From IMG/VR virus record IMGVR_UViG_3300025151_000213, positions 1 through 28,459 of that record: a stretch of DNA of 28,459 nucleotides; one strand, given 5' to 3'. The position numbers and the translations under genes were made by a program. Source of the stretch: a virus. The notes under the pieces are model-generated. The model made no database searches, was not told the origin of the DNA, and saw only the letters and a list, made by a program, of their open reading frames with translations. Positions 6,202-13,852 of the stretch are shown piece after piece. Within the stretch, counting starts at the first letter, position 1; every line of letters starts with the position of its first letter.

Positions 6202-6930
6202 ATGAGTGCAGTTATCGCAGGGCATCTGCTAATTAGCTCGGTTCATGCTTTACAGAAGTTTTACCGTATTCTTAGACCGTATCGTGTAGGAATCTATGGC
6301 CCAAGCATGACAGGTAAAACCACATTAGACCAATACCTAACTGTTCCGGGCGATATAGATCCAATACCAATTGAAATGCGAACATCTCATCCTATGGTCA
6401 ATGGTCAAGCTAAGCTCCCCAGTCCTCACAGGAAGTTAGTCAAATACAAAAAAGATAGAATCCCTATTTCCAATTCAGATATTGCAGGGCAAGCCCAATT
6501 TAGAAATCTCTGGATTGAAGATATGTTTAGTCGTAAGTGTGAGATAGTCATATTCATGGTTGATCATAGAGTATTGACCAGTCCTTCCTTTGCCAAAGAT
6601 TCGTTGGCTTCATTCAAGTATCTAATAGATAACATAACTCGAAAGGATGTCAGCACGGCCATATCCAGAAAAGCACGAAAAACATCTCGTAGCAACTATA
6701 TGCCTAAAGTAGTGGTATTCTTAGTGAATAAAATGGACTTATGGTGGTCGCCTCAAGCTCAATACCTTTGGGATAATAATCTGCAAAGAGAACACCCTAT
6801 CGTTGCCCCCTTCAGAAATGAGCTAAGACGGCTAAGAAAAGCTGGAGTTAGAGCCGATATAGATGCAATATCGGCACAACATGGCGTGAATGTTGAAAAG
6901 GTGTTAATATCTATTGTAGAACTACTGTAA
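6202..6930 (+). CDS. Small Ras/Arf-like GTPase
   Basis: This is a 242-aa P-loop GTPase. G1 is GPSMTGKT (residues 33-40), G3 is DIAGQ (93-97), G4 is NKMD (176-179) and G5 is ISA (223-225), with beta strands just before each (VGIY, EIVIFMVD, VVVFLVN). The order and the DxxGQ form are those of Ras/Arf/SR-beta-like GTPases, which hydrolyse GTP and switch between two states. Residues 1-24 (MSAVIAGHLLISSVHALQ...) are hydrophobic and could anchor it to the membrane. An insertion with many Lys/Arg/Ser lies between G3 and G4 (about 135-170). It is flanked by membrane proteins. Such a GTPase is rare in viruses; capture from an archaeal host is likely. Its effector and target are unknown. Confidence 0.82.
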   Translation: MSAVIAGHLLISSVHALQKFYRILRPYRVGIYGPSMTGKTTLDQYLTVPGDIDPIPIEMRTSHPMVNGQAKLPSPHRKLVKYKKDRIPISNSDIAGQAQFRNLWIEDMFSRKCEIVIFMVDHRVLTSPSFAKDSLASFKYLIDNITRKDVSTAISRKARKTSRSNYMPKVVVFLVNKMDLWWSPQAQYLWDNNLQREHPIVAPFRNELRRLRKAGVRADIDAISAQHGVNVEKVLISIVELL

Positions 6931-6973
6931 AACACGGAATGCTTAATTGGTTGTCAAGGTTGGGATAGCTAAC

Positions 6974-7957
6974 ATGAGCTGGACTGGGAACATCATGCCC
7001 AACTGGATTGCGGGTAATCCAAACGCAAAATTAGCAGGTTTAACTGATGAACAATTGAAGCAGGTAGCAGTAAATACAGGGCTTGCATTTCCTATGTTGA
7101 AAGCCCAACAAAGAGCTGAAATCGCAAGTGCCGGAGCTACTGGTGGCTACGGTGGTTCTGAGGAAGTAGTGCCTACGGTTGAAGTCCAATTAGTGCAAAA
7201 CCCCGACAACCCCAAAAAAGCAAGAAAGAAAAACATCAAAAAATTACGAAAGGCGTTGAAGCCACCGAGCTATTTGTTGGGTCTTTGGAGAATATACCGA
7301 TACAATGGAACATTTGAGTGTGCTTGCTGTGGCGTTGATGTGAGGCGATTCCTTGAGGGAGATAACGACTATGCTCAAATTATTGATTATGATCTGCCCG
7401 GTAAGGTCAGTTTAGCTGATTTGTATTGGTTTGACGATGAAACGGGCAATTCAATAATCCCTCATGCTCGAACAAGAGGCGATCATGGAGATGAAATGAA
7501 TAGCACACTATGTCCGGCTCATTTGCATATCTATCACACATTGAGAAAGCTGGTGCAAGAGGATGAAATGTCTGCCGAAGGCTTACGCCCAGTCAGTAAA
7601 GGTACTAAGTTCCTCAAAGTTCCCGGTATGGGTGCTTTGATGGGGGGTTCTTCTGCCCAAAACCGTTCAACAACCGAATCCTTGTTAAAATACGAACCAT
7701 TCTTCAAGATGATTCAGCAAGACACCAAACACAAGAAGGGCATCGTTTTGACTCAATATCCCAATCCTATAACAGGTGTGGCCGATTTAGTGTCGGTTAC
7801 ATTTGATCTTAGAGCCTTGCAGATGAGTGATGCTATGACTCAAAGGCAAGCAATTGGCCTTCAAAACGCCAATATGACCCAAAATACAATACCACCTGCA
7901 CAGGCAGGGGTTAATCAAAGTCCTCAGACAAACGCAACGGGACAACAAACAATTTAG
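6974..7957 (+). CDS. Unknown protein with a Cys/His zinc site
   Basis: This is a 327-aa protein from ATG 6974 (MSWTGNIMPNW); TTG 6947 is an alternative. Residues 40-90 are Lys-rich. The centre holds C116-A-C118-C119 and later C180-P-A-H183-L-H185, likely one zinc site, within a globular stretch with strands (LIQ, YDLPGKVSLADLYWFDD). The last 70 residues are rich in Gln, Asn, Thr and Pro with no charge pattern, a typical disordered tail. The gene is close after the GTPase and just before the Met/Gln-rich protein, so all three may act together. No family was recognised. Confidence 0.75.
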   Translation: MSWTGNIMPNWIAGNPNAKLAGLTDEQLKQVAVNTGLAFPMLKAQQRAEIASAGATGGYGGSEEVVPTVEVQLVQNPDNPKKARKKNIKKLRKALKPPSYLLGLWRIYRYNGTFECACCGVDVRRFLEGDNDYAQIIDYDLPGKVSLADLYWFDDETGNSIIPHARTRGDHGDEMNSTLCPAHLHIYHTLRKLVQEDEMSAEGLRPVSKGTKFLKVPGMGALMGGSSAQNRSTTESLLKYEPFFKMIQQDTKHKKGIVLTQYPNPITGVADLVSVTFDLRALQMSDAMTQRQAIGLQNANMTQNTIPPAQAGVNQSPQTNATGQQTI

Positions 7958-7972
7958 GAAGGAGAAATAGAA

Positions 7973-8590
7973 ATGGGCTGGTTTTTTAATAGAGGAAGCG
8001 AAACCCCAACGCAACAATTCGGTGCATCAAATAGCATGGGAATGACGGGCATGGGGGGATATGGAATGCAAGCAGGTATGGGTGCTGGAATGATGGATCC
8101 GATGATGATGCAACAGATGGGGCAAAATCCTATGATGCAACAGATGGCTAATGACCCAGTTATCGCCACATCAAGATTGTTGCAGTATTACGATCCTCTA
8201 AATCAATTCATTGTAGCTAATCAATTTAGCATGATGATGGATTTAGTAGCAGAAATCGTCACACTATCTCTAAAGGACTTCTTTTCCAATGTTCAACTTG
8301 CAGCAGGTGAAGATGGTAAGCTCAGTTTAGACACAACTACGCTCCCCGCTAACATAGCAACACTATCTCCTGAAAACCTTGCTTTGACCTTACAGACCTT
8401 GAGGCAATCCGCCCAACAACAGCTTCAGATGAATCAACAGCAAACACAAATGCTACTGCAAGCACATAACCCTATGATGAACAATCAACCGGGATTCTTT
8501 GGTAGCTTAGTCGGTGGCCTGTTAGGTCAGCAAATGCAGCAACAAGGCGGTATGGGAGCTATGGGTGCTGCGGGTGCAGCTTTGATATGA
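7973..8590 (+). CDS. Met/Gln/Gly-rich protein with a hydrophobic end
   Basis: This is a 205-aa protein starting MGWFFNRGSETPTQQ. Residues 20-58 are an extreme Met/Gly/Gln run (MGMTGMGGYGMQAGMGAGMM and on). The middle is helical (QFSMMMDLVAEIVTLSLKDF), followed by a Gln-rich helix near 140-165 and a Gly/Ala/Met C terminus (GSLVGGLLGQQMQQQGGMGA). GGAAGGAG lies 7-14 bases ahead of the ATG. The ends look like sticky, membrane- or self-associating segments. No family is known to me; a membrane-facing virion component or partner of the neighbouring membrane proteins is possible. Confidence 0.75.
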   Translation: MGWFFNRGSETPTQQFGASNSMGMTGMGGYGMQAGMGAGMMDPMMMQQMGQNPMMQQMANDPVIATSRLLQYYDPLNQFIVANQFSMMMDLVAEIVTLSLKDFFSNVQLAAGEDGKLSLDTTTLPANIATLSPENLALTLQTLRQSAQQQLQMNQQQTQMLLQAHNPMMNNQPGFFGSLVGGLLGQQMQQQGGMGAMGAAGAALI

Positions 8591-8600
8591 GGGGATTGAA

Positions 8601-8738
8601 ATGAAAGAAGGTGTTAGAGCAAGATACTGGAGCAAGTTCAAAGCTCGAAGAAAGCATTTTCTTTCTGGTAAATATCGTTTGAAAAAGAATAGACAAAGAA
8701 AAGTATTCTTTAGCAAAGCAAAGGGGGAAGAAGAATAA
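8601..8738 (+). CDS. Tiny highly basic protein
   Basis: This is a 45-aa frame from ATG 8601 to TAA 8736-8738. It is strongly basic through its first 41 residues (for example ARYWSKFKARRKHF and KYRLKKNRQRK) and ends GEEE. GAGGGGATTGAA directly precedes the ATG. Its stop overlaps the ATG of the next gene, and it fills a gap that would otherwise be empty, both of which favour a real gene. Composition suggests binding to nucleic acid or to acidic membrane surfaces. Such small size prevents a firm call. Confidence 0.68.
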   Translation: MKEGVRARYWSKFKARRKHFLSGKYRLKKNRQRKVFFSKAKGEEE

Positions 8739-8992
8739 TGAAGGAAGATGAAAGGCAACAAAGAACGCCTTATGGAACAACAATGGCTGATACGACAATG
8801 GAAATGTTTGCACCGAATAAGATGTTGGTTGAAAGTGCAACAATGATTTTCATTATATCCTTCATGCTTCTAATTACATCTGTAATGCTTTGGAAAGGCC
8901 CATCTATGGATCCGACATTCTCTATGGTTGCTATATTTGGTGTATTTTTCACATTCTTCCTTGCAGTTAGACAATATGCAGCTTTTCGCTAA
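8738..8992 (+). CDS. Two-helix small membrane protein
   Basis: This is an 84-aa protein with a polar 30-residue N terminus and two membrane helices, at about 34-52 (ATMIFIISFMLLITSVMLW) and 61-78 (FSMVAIFGVFFTFFLAV), joined by a short loop (KGPSMDPT). The tail is short and basic. Two short helices with a hairpin loop resemble phage holins in size, but many small viral membrane proteins look like this and no lysis enzyme is nearby. The ATG overlaps the previous stop by one base, so it is coupled to the tiny basic protein. Confidence 0.77.
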   Translation: MKEDERQQRTPYGTTMADTTMEMFAPNKMLVESATMIFIISFMLLITSVMLWKGPSMDPTFSMVAIFGVFFTFFLAVRQYAAFR

Positions 8993-9009
8993 GCCCCCCA
9001 TCTTTGCCG

Positions 9010-9411
9010 ATGGCGGGGCAGTACCGCCCACCAACACCTGCGGGCTTCTATCAACAGCCTTCTCAAAACAAGCGGTTTTCACCACTTGATTTTAACAAAG
9101 ATGGGAAGGTCAATTTTGCAGACATAAAGTCTGTAGCTGATAGAAATAAAGATGGTAAGGTGGGGCTTGATGATTTACACGCTTTGGCTGATCAAGTATT
9201 GCCCAATAAGAAACAATGTTCTCGGTGTGGGAAGCCGTTGAAAAAGAAATCAAAGTATCAAACAGGTGTATGCGTTGAGTGTTATCGAAATCCAACTGAT
9301 GAAGAAAGGTGTATAGCAGTAACATCATCGGGCGATAGGTGTCAAAGGCGTATATCGGATAAATCGCAAAAGGGGTATTGTGGCATACATCTACGCAAGC
9401 ATGAAGCGTAA
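9010..9411 (+). CDS. EF-hand/dockerin-like calcium and zinc protein
   Basis: This is a 133-aa protein with three parts. Residues 1-22 are Pro/Gln rich. Residues 27-62 contain two calcium loops, D27-x-N29-x-D31-G-x-V...D38 and D44-x-N46-x-D48-G-x-V...D55, 17 residues apart, in the pattern of dockerin-type EF-hands. Then come a Cys4 ribbon (C70, C73, C88, C91) and a C101-x9-C111-x12-C124-x2-H127 site like those in several phage zinc proteins. ATG 9010 is preferred over TTG 9004. Dockerin loops often mediate protein-protein docking, so an extracellular or virion role with calcium is plausible. The full combination is unusual to me. Confidence 0.78.
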   Translation: MAGQYRPPTPAGFYQQPSQNKRFSPLDFNKDGKVNFADIKSVADRNKDGKVGLDDLHALADQVLPNKKQCSRCGKPLKKKSKYQTGVCVECYRNPTDEERCIAVTSSGDRCQRRISDKSQKGYCGIHLRKHEA

Positions 9412-9445
9412 TAGCCAATAACGATGGTATAACATGGGGTAATAC

Positions 9446-10156
9446 ATGAGTGGTAGGCGGATACGCAAGAATTGTCCCTTCTGCCAACACCCCGAAAGAG
9501 ATTCTATTGAGTTAGACATAAGAGCTGGAAAGCTTGATGTTAATGATGTAGATAGGGATCAAGGTTGGGCTAATGGTACGGCACATAGGCACATGAGAAA
9601 CCATGCAGGTGCTTTCTTCAATGAGTCTAATGTGGATTGCCCTGTTTGTACGCACCCAGAAAGAGCTGAGATTGAAGCTGCGATTCTTGACCATAGAGCT
9701 ACAATAATTGATTTCTCGGAAGAATTAGATATTCCCGAATTGACCATTACTCATCACATGGAGAAACATACCAAGCCTCTAATTCAAAGACAGGCGAATA
9801 TTGAGGTTATACCGAAAGCAATCCAAACCACACACGACAGCTTGAATCGTGTTGAGTCTAACATGAATAGAATGGATACTTTACTATCTATGCACTTAGA
9901 TAGGTTAGAAGAACAGATGGTTGAAAATGCAGATATGGTATCAAGCAAGGATTTAGATCTCGCCATTAAGATGCACCGTGAAGTCCGTGAAACATTGGGC
10001 GAGTTAGCTAAATGGATGGATAAGCTCAAGGAAGTGGATAAGGTTGAAAGTGTGTCTGTAATCACCATAATGCAAGAGTATTTCTCGGAGAAGGCACCAG
10101 ACGAGTGGAGAACGATTAGACAGATGTTAGCAGAAGCGGGGGTGATGGATGAATGA
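9446..10156 (+). CDS. Duplicated CxxC-HMxxH zinc protein, candidate small terminase
   Basis: This is a 236-aa protein. Two repeats share one layout: C10PFC13-x-HPERDSIE...H49MRNH53 and C65PVC68-x-HPERAEIE...H104MEKH108. The gap from second Cys to first His is 36 residues in both, so one zinc-bound helix-turn-helix-like unit has been duplicated. Phage proteins with CPxCxHPxR followed by a helix-turn-helix and H-x3-H are DNA-binding. The C-terminal half is helical and oligomer-like (repeated acidic/basic heptads 125-200). A DNA-recognition zone plus an oligomerising zone upstream of the head genes suits a small terminase subunit, but this is an inference. A regulator is the alternative. Confidence 0.72.
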   Translation: MSGRRIRKNCPFCQHPERDSIELDIRAGKLDVNDVDRDQGWANGTAHRHMRNHAGAFFNESNVDCPVCTHPERAEIEAAILDHRATIIDFSEELDIPELTITHHMEKHTKPLIQRQANIEVIPKAIQTTHDSLNRVESNMNRMDTLLSMHLDRLEEQMVENADMVSSKDLDLAIKMHREVRETLGELAKWMDKLKEVDKVESVSVITIMQEYFSEKAPDEWRTIRQMLAEAGVMDE

Positions 10157-10653
10157 GCTACCATATTGGAAGAAGGCCGGAAGAATTGCAGCTCAAAGAA
10201 GGGCCGTATAGCAACTACGAATCAGTATTGCATGGCGATCTTCCTACTACATACGATGGCCTATTCGAATTGCTTGACGCTATGGACTATGTGATTAAGG
10301 AATGGGGAGAGTCAATGATTCCCTTTGGTTTGTCTGATATGGCTGAAGAAGTATCACATGAGATATACAGTCATAACATAAACACAAGGTTTGCGATTTA
10401 TTCATATTTAGATGATGAAAGCTCCGAGCAGATGGACTTCGTTGATGTTATGAAGCAGATGAATAAGCTCAAGAACGCATATCTTCCATTAGCTAAATCC
10501 TATGCAAGAGTTCCATCCCTATCTCATTGGTATCTCAACTTACCTATGCGTGTTGCAGCGTCTTTCAAAGGCATTAGGCAACTTGAAAGAGATAGAGCAA
10601 GAGAGGCAATTAGAAGAGAGGATGACATAGCAAGAAGGGGGTTGTATAAGTGA
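10153..10653 (+). CDS. Unknown helical protein
   Basis: This is a 166-aa protein, mainly helical, with an acidic first two thirds and a strongly basic last 35 residues (QLERDRAREAIRREDDIARR). No Cys motif and no membrane segment are seen. GGGGGTGATGGATGA lies directly before ATG 10153, which overlaps the preceding stop by 4 bases, and its own stop overlaps the next gene. The coupling ties it to the candidate small terminase and to the basic-tail protein. No function was recognised. Confidence 0.75.
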   Translation: MSYHIGRRPEELQLKEGPYSNYESVLHGDLPTTYDGLFELLDAMDYVIKEWGESMIPFGLSDMAEEVSHEIYSHNINTRFAIYSYLDDESSEQMDFVDVMKQMNKLKNAYLPLAKSYARVPSLSHWYLNLPMRVAASFKGIRQLERDRAREAIRREDDIARRGLYK

Positions 10654-12011
10654 GTTACGATGACGATGCTCATGATTCAAGGTCTTGGGGGCCAGCTTTT
10701 TGTGAAACTTGCGGGGATGTTGAGCTTGACGATCACGATTACGGTCAAGGAGTTAGACAATGCGACCAATGTTGGGATAAGGAAGTTTTGGGCGATTCTT
10801 ACTTCACCGATTTTGATGATGATTTTAAGGAATTAAACAAATCGTCTATTCAGAAAATAGCAGCCAATCCCCGTGATATTGGGAATATATGGCGACCACG
10901 AACCCAAGAGATGACTGGTGGTTTCAACCCAAGACAGGTCTTAGATCTGCAAATCAACCCCAATGAAGATGATGATGATTTAGCTCATAACTCTCGCAAC
11001 ACGACTGAGGATACAGAAAGCAGGGATCAAGCTGACCCCGATAAGAGGCGTGAAAGAGCTTTGAGAGAATTGATGCCCGGACTACAACACATACAAATCA
11101 AACCAGAAGTTATGTCTGATGTAATCGAGCGTTCTCCAAGATTTGAGGAAGAAAACCAACTTCTTGAGTCAAGATTGGGAGTGGATTTGGGTGCAAGAGG
11201 ATTATCCTTCTCGGCTGGCGCACATAGAGGCACAGTTAGAAGTGATACACCGTATGTGAATTATGGTCGAGGCACTACCAATGCCTTCGGCAAGTCAGAA
11301 GATTTACTCAAAGCTGCAAAAGACAAGTACAAGTCACGCAAGTATGAAGATGACGAGGATGATGAAAAGCCTAAGAAGAAATCAAACAAGCGTGAAAAGA
11401 GGTCTAACAAGCGACCTGCTAAGAAAGGCAAGGCCAAAAAGAAAGCAAAAAAGAAGATGCCGATGCCTAAGAGGGGGGCTGCACCACCACCAAGAAGCGG
11501 TGGGTCTGAAGCTCAGATGCCTCTCAAGTTCCGCAATCCCGGCCAATATAACCAACAGCAATCAAAGAGGCGAATGGGTGCAGGTAGTCCAATGCCTGAT
11601 ATGAAACAGGGCAGGGGAACAAAGCTACCACCTTCACCTAACATGGGAACAAGGATGCCTATGCCTATGAGAGAAGAATCAAGAAAGCCCGATAAGCTCA
11701 CAGACAAAGAGCTTGGCGACCCTCTTGGTTCAGAAGATCCGTTAAAGATGCTAAAATCAAAAGGTGGTTTGGGTAGCTTAAACAGAACAGAAATCATCGG
11801 CCTCAAAAAGAAAATTGAGGCGTTGATGAGAAAATTAGAGAAATTGACGAAGGCAACACCCGAAAACGAAGCAAAGGATAAGGAAGGTGCTACGCCCAGT
11901 GAAGATACTGCAAGCGCACCTCAAGGCGGAACAGAAAACGATGAGAAGCCTTGGATGTTCTATCATGATGCTACTCCCCTCTTAGTAGCGGGAGTAGTGG
12001 GCAAGAAATGA
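10650..12011 (+). CDS. Zinc-ribbon protein with a histone-tail-like basic block
   Basis: This is a 453-aa protein from GTG 10650, which overlaps the previous stop. Residues 18-41 form a Cys4 ribbon (CETC...CDQC). An acidic central part follows. About residues 240-277 are an intense Lys/Arg block (KREKRSNKRPAKKGKAKKKA), preceded by an acidic run. Pro/Met/Gly-rich disordered sequence follows, then a coiled coil around 375-400 (EIIGLKKKIEALMRKLEKL) and an acidic tail. The basic block resembles histone H1 or viral core-protein tails that neutralise packaged DNA. A role in DNA condensation or capsid core assembly is inferred. AAGGGGGTTG precedes the start. Confidence 0.76.
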   Translation: MSYDDDAHDSRSWGPAFCETCGDVELDDHDYGQGVRQCDQCWDKEVLGDSYFTDFDDDFKELNKSSIQKIAANPRDIGNIWRPRTQEMTGGFNPRQVLDLQINPNEDDDDLAHNSRNTTEDTESRDQADPDKRRERALRELMPGLQHIQIKPEVMSDVIERSPRFEEENQLLESRLGVDLGARGLSFSAGAHRGTVRSDTPYVNYGRGTTNAFGKSEDLLKAAKDKYKSRKYEDDEDDEKPKKKSNKREKRSNKRPAKKGKAKKKAKKKMPMPKRGAAPPPRSGGSEAQMPLKFRNPGQYNQQQSKRRMGAGSPMPDMKQGRGTKLPPSPNMGTRMPMPMREESRKPDKLTDKELGDPLGSEDPLKMLKSKGGLGSLNRTEIIGLKKKIEALMRKLEKLTKATPENEAKDKEGATPSEDTASAPQGGTENDEKPWMFYHDATPLLVAGVVGKK

Positions 12012-13852
12012 GCCGTTCATGGATGTTTGACCCTGATTACTTCACCATCCAGAAAGGATGGGGGGTCTATGACCTTGACCAAGTGATAGAGGCTTTTGTC
12101 AATGGTCAAGGTGCTGCGGTTCAAGATTTAATGCAATTAGACCATCATAATGTTCGAGAGGGTTTGTTATCGGGGGTTGAGATAGATGCAATAGACATGG
12201 CTATCCGTAATGCTTTGATTACAACAGAAGTGTATGAGGTATTGCATAGTGGCCCTACCGATCCCCAGTTTGAAAATGCTGCAAAATTAGCTATACAGGC
12301 GGGCGCACCTATCATCAATACTGCAATTCAACAACAAAATCAAATCAATGCAGGTAGAGGAATACCGCCCATGCCTATGGCTTTTCAATCAGATAGAACA
12401 GGGGCGGTTCAAGTCAATGCGCCTTGGGTTCATGGTGCATCTGCTGAACCTAAACAAGTTCTTCTACCGGGAACAAGACACGCAAATCCATTTGACTCAA
12501 ACAATCAATTGATTACTCACATAACCAGCTCTAATACAAAACGAGAAGAAGGTTGGGCAAGACCATACGAAGAAGCTTTACAATCATCTGGAAGAGAGGA
12601 AAAGAAACGAAACGACAGATACATTCGAGGACACAAGGATCTTAGCAATCGTAATCTAATATCATTTCACGATAACAATCAGGCTTTACAAATGAACACC
12701 GCAGTTCGTGAGCATTTTCAACAAGCTCTTGCTCAAGGGTTAGATAGAGCTTCAGCCATAAATCACGCAAAGGAGATGTGGATGCAAGACAACAGGGCAT
12801 TCCACATGACTGGGCATCATCACCATGCCCAAGAATCAACCTATGGCCGTGTTATACGCCCAGATGATGGTGAGCAACCGTTCTCCGATGCGGAGATAGA
12901 ACATGAAATGCAGATGAGGCAGGGTACTGACCCCGAAGTGACTCAAGCTCCGCAGACTAATCCATCAGCAGTTATACACCCCGATCATAGAGATACTACA
13001 TGGCTGAAAAATATGGTATCTAATCAAAGGCATTCATTCTATGACAAAGATACAGGAATCGCCAATCCAAAGGTAGTGAGCTACCTAACCGACCACCATT
13101 TCATGGATGAGATGGAAGCTTCGCAATTCATAGAAGATGTGAGTAGAAAACAGAACGGTATGCCTACAAGTGGCAGTATCAAGAATAGATTCTTAGAAGC
13201 TCTACTCAATCATCATGTAACTCAATCATCAGCAGTACCCACATGGTATGACGATGCACCACCGCCCAATGTAGCTGAGGCATTAGACCCCTCACAAGCT
13301 GCGGTACAACAACCGACTGAGGCACTACAACGACCCGAACCGATTACAGTTCATACTGCACCACCGCCTGAAGCACCCGAACCGCCCGTAGCCCCAATAG
13401 CTCGACCAGAAGCAAATACTCCACCCCCATTGGTTTCATCACCAATACCTACTCTAAATCATCAACACGGTATAAACACAAATATACCATTGACGGGTGC
13501 AGATGCACAGGGTATAGGCGGGGGCGGTATTATGGATCAGATAGCTACTATTCTTGGCCGTATAGCTGGAAACAGGACTATCTTGCGTTCTGAGGATGCC
13601 AATCAAATAGAGCAATATCTTGAAAATGTGCAAATGGAGATTGCTAAGGCCGTTTTAGAGGACAGTTATGATGTACCTACTTTCGATATAAACTCTCCAA
13701 CGGACATAGCTATGATGGGGGCGCACATCCAAAGACCCACTTCTGATGTAATCAGTATATTATTTTCAAAAGGCGATTGGAGAAACATCGCTAAGACAAT
13801 AGGCGTTCAGCATGAACAGGTGCAAATGGTGAAGGTGGCATTCCATGAATGA
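12008..13852 (+). CDS. Large probable virion protein, Pro/Gln-rich
   Basis: This is a 614-aa protein starting MSRSWMFDPDYFTIQKGWG. The first 100 residues are helical, followed by polar stretches with many His and Gln. Residues about 400-500 are rich in Pro and Ala (for example APPPEAPEPPVAPIARPEA), clearly disordered. The last 100 residues are helical again (MDQIATILGRIAGNRTI...). A GW pair near residue 17 faintly recalls the shared tag but does not match it. Its long low-complexity centre, size and place before the terminase suggest a structural or internal protein. Unidentified; a scaffold-like or tail-linked role cannot be excluded. Confidence 0.72.
   Translation: MSRSWMFDPDYFTIQKGWGVYDLDQVIEAFVNGQGAAVQDLMQLDHHNVREGLLSGVEIDAIDMAIRNALITTEVYEVLHSGPTDPQFENAAKLAIQAGAPIINTAIQQQNQINAGRGIPPMPMAFQSDRTGAVQVNAPWVHGASAEPKQVLLPGTRHANPFDSNNQLITHITSSNTKREEGWARPYEEALQSSGREEKKRNDRYIRGHKDLSNRNLISFHDNNQALQMNTAVREHFQQALAQGLDRASAINHAKEMWMQDNRAFHMTGHHHHAQESTYGRVIRPDDGEQPFSDAEIEHEMQMRQGTDPEVTQAPQTNPSAVIHPDHRDTTWLKNMVSNQRHSFYDKDTGIANPKVVSYLTDHHFMDEMEASQFIEDVSRKQNGMPTSGSIKNRFLEALLNHHVTQSSAVPTWYDDAPPPNVAEALDPSQAAVQQPTEALQRPEPITVHTAPPPEAPEPPVAPIARPEANTPPPLVSSPIPTLNHQHGINTNIPLTGADAQGIGGGGIMDQIATILGRIAGNRTILRSEDANQIEQYLENVQMEIAKAVLEDSYDVPTFDINSPTDIAMMGAHIQRPTSDVISILFSKGDWRNIAKTIGVQHEQVQMVKVAFHE

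Noticed and set aside
5969-6205. Alternative 78-aa frame overlapping the single-pass membrane protein
   Set aside because: It is out of frame with the membrane-helix frame and gives no coherent domain or hydrophobic pattern.
8738-8992. Firm holin call for the two-helix protein
   Set aside because: Size and hairpin fit, but there is no lysis enzyme nearby and such small membrane proteins are common; kept as an unnamed membrane protein.
12008-12070. Another tag copy (FTIQKGWGV) in the 614-aa protein
   Set aside because: Only Phe, Gly-Trp and a Val agree loosely; the acidic residue after Phe and the final Lys are missing and spacing differs.
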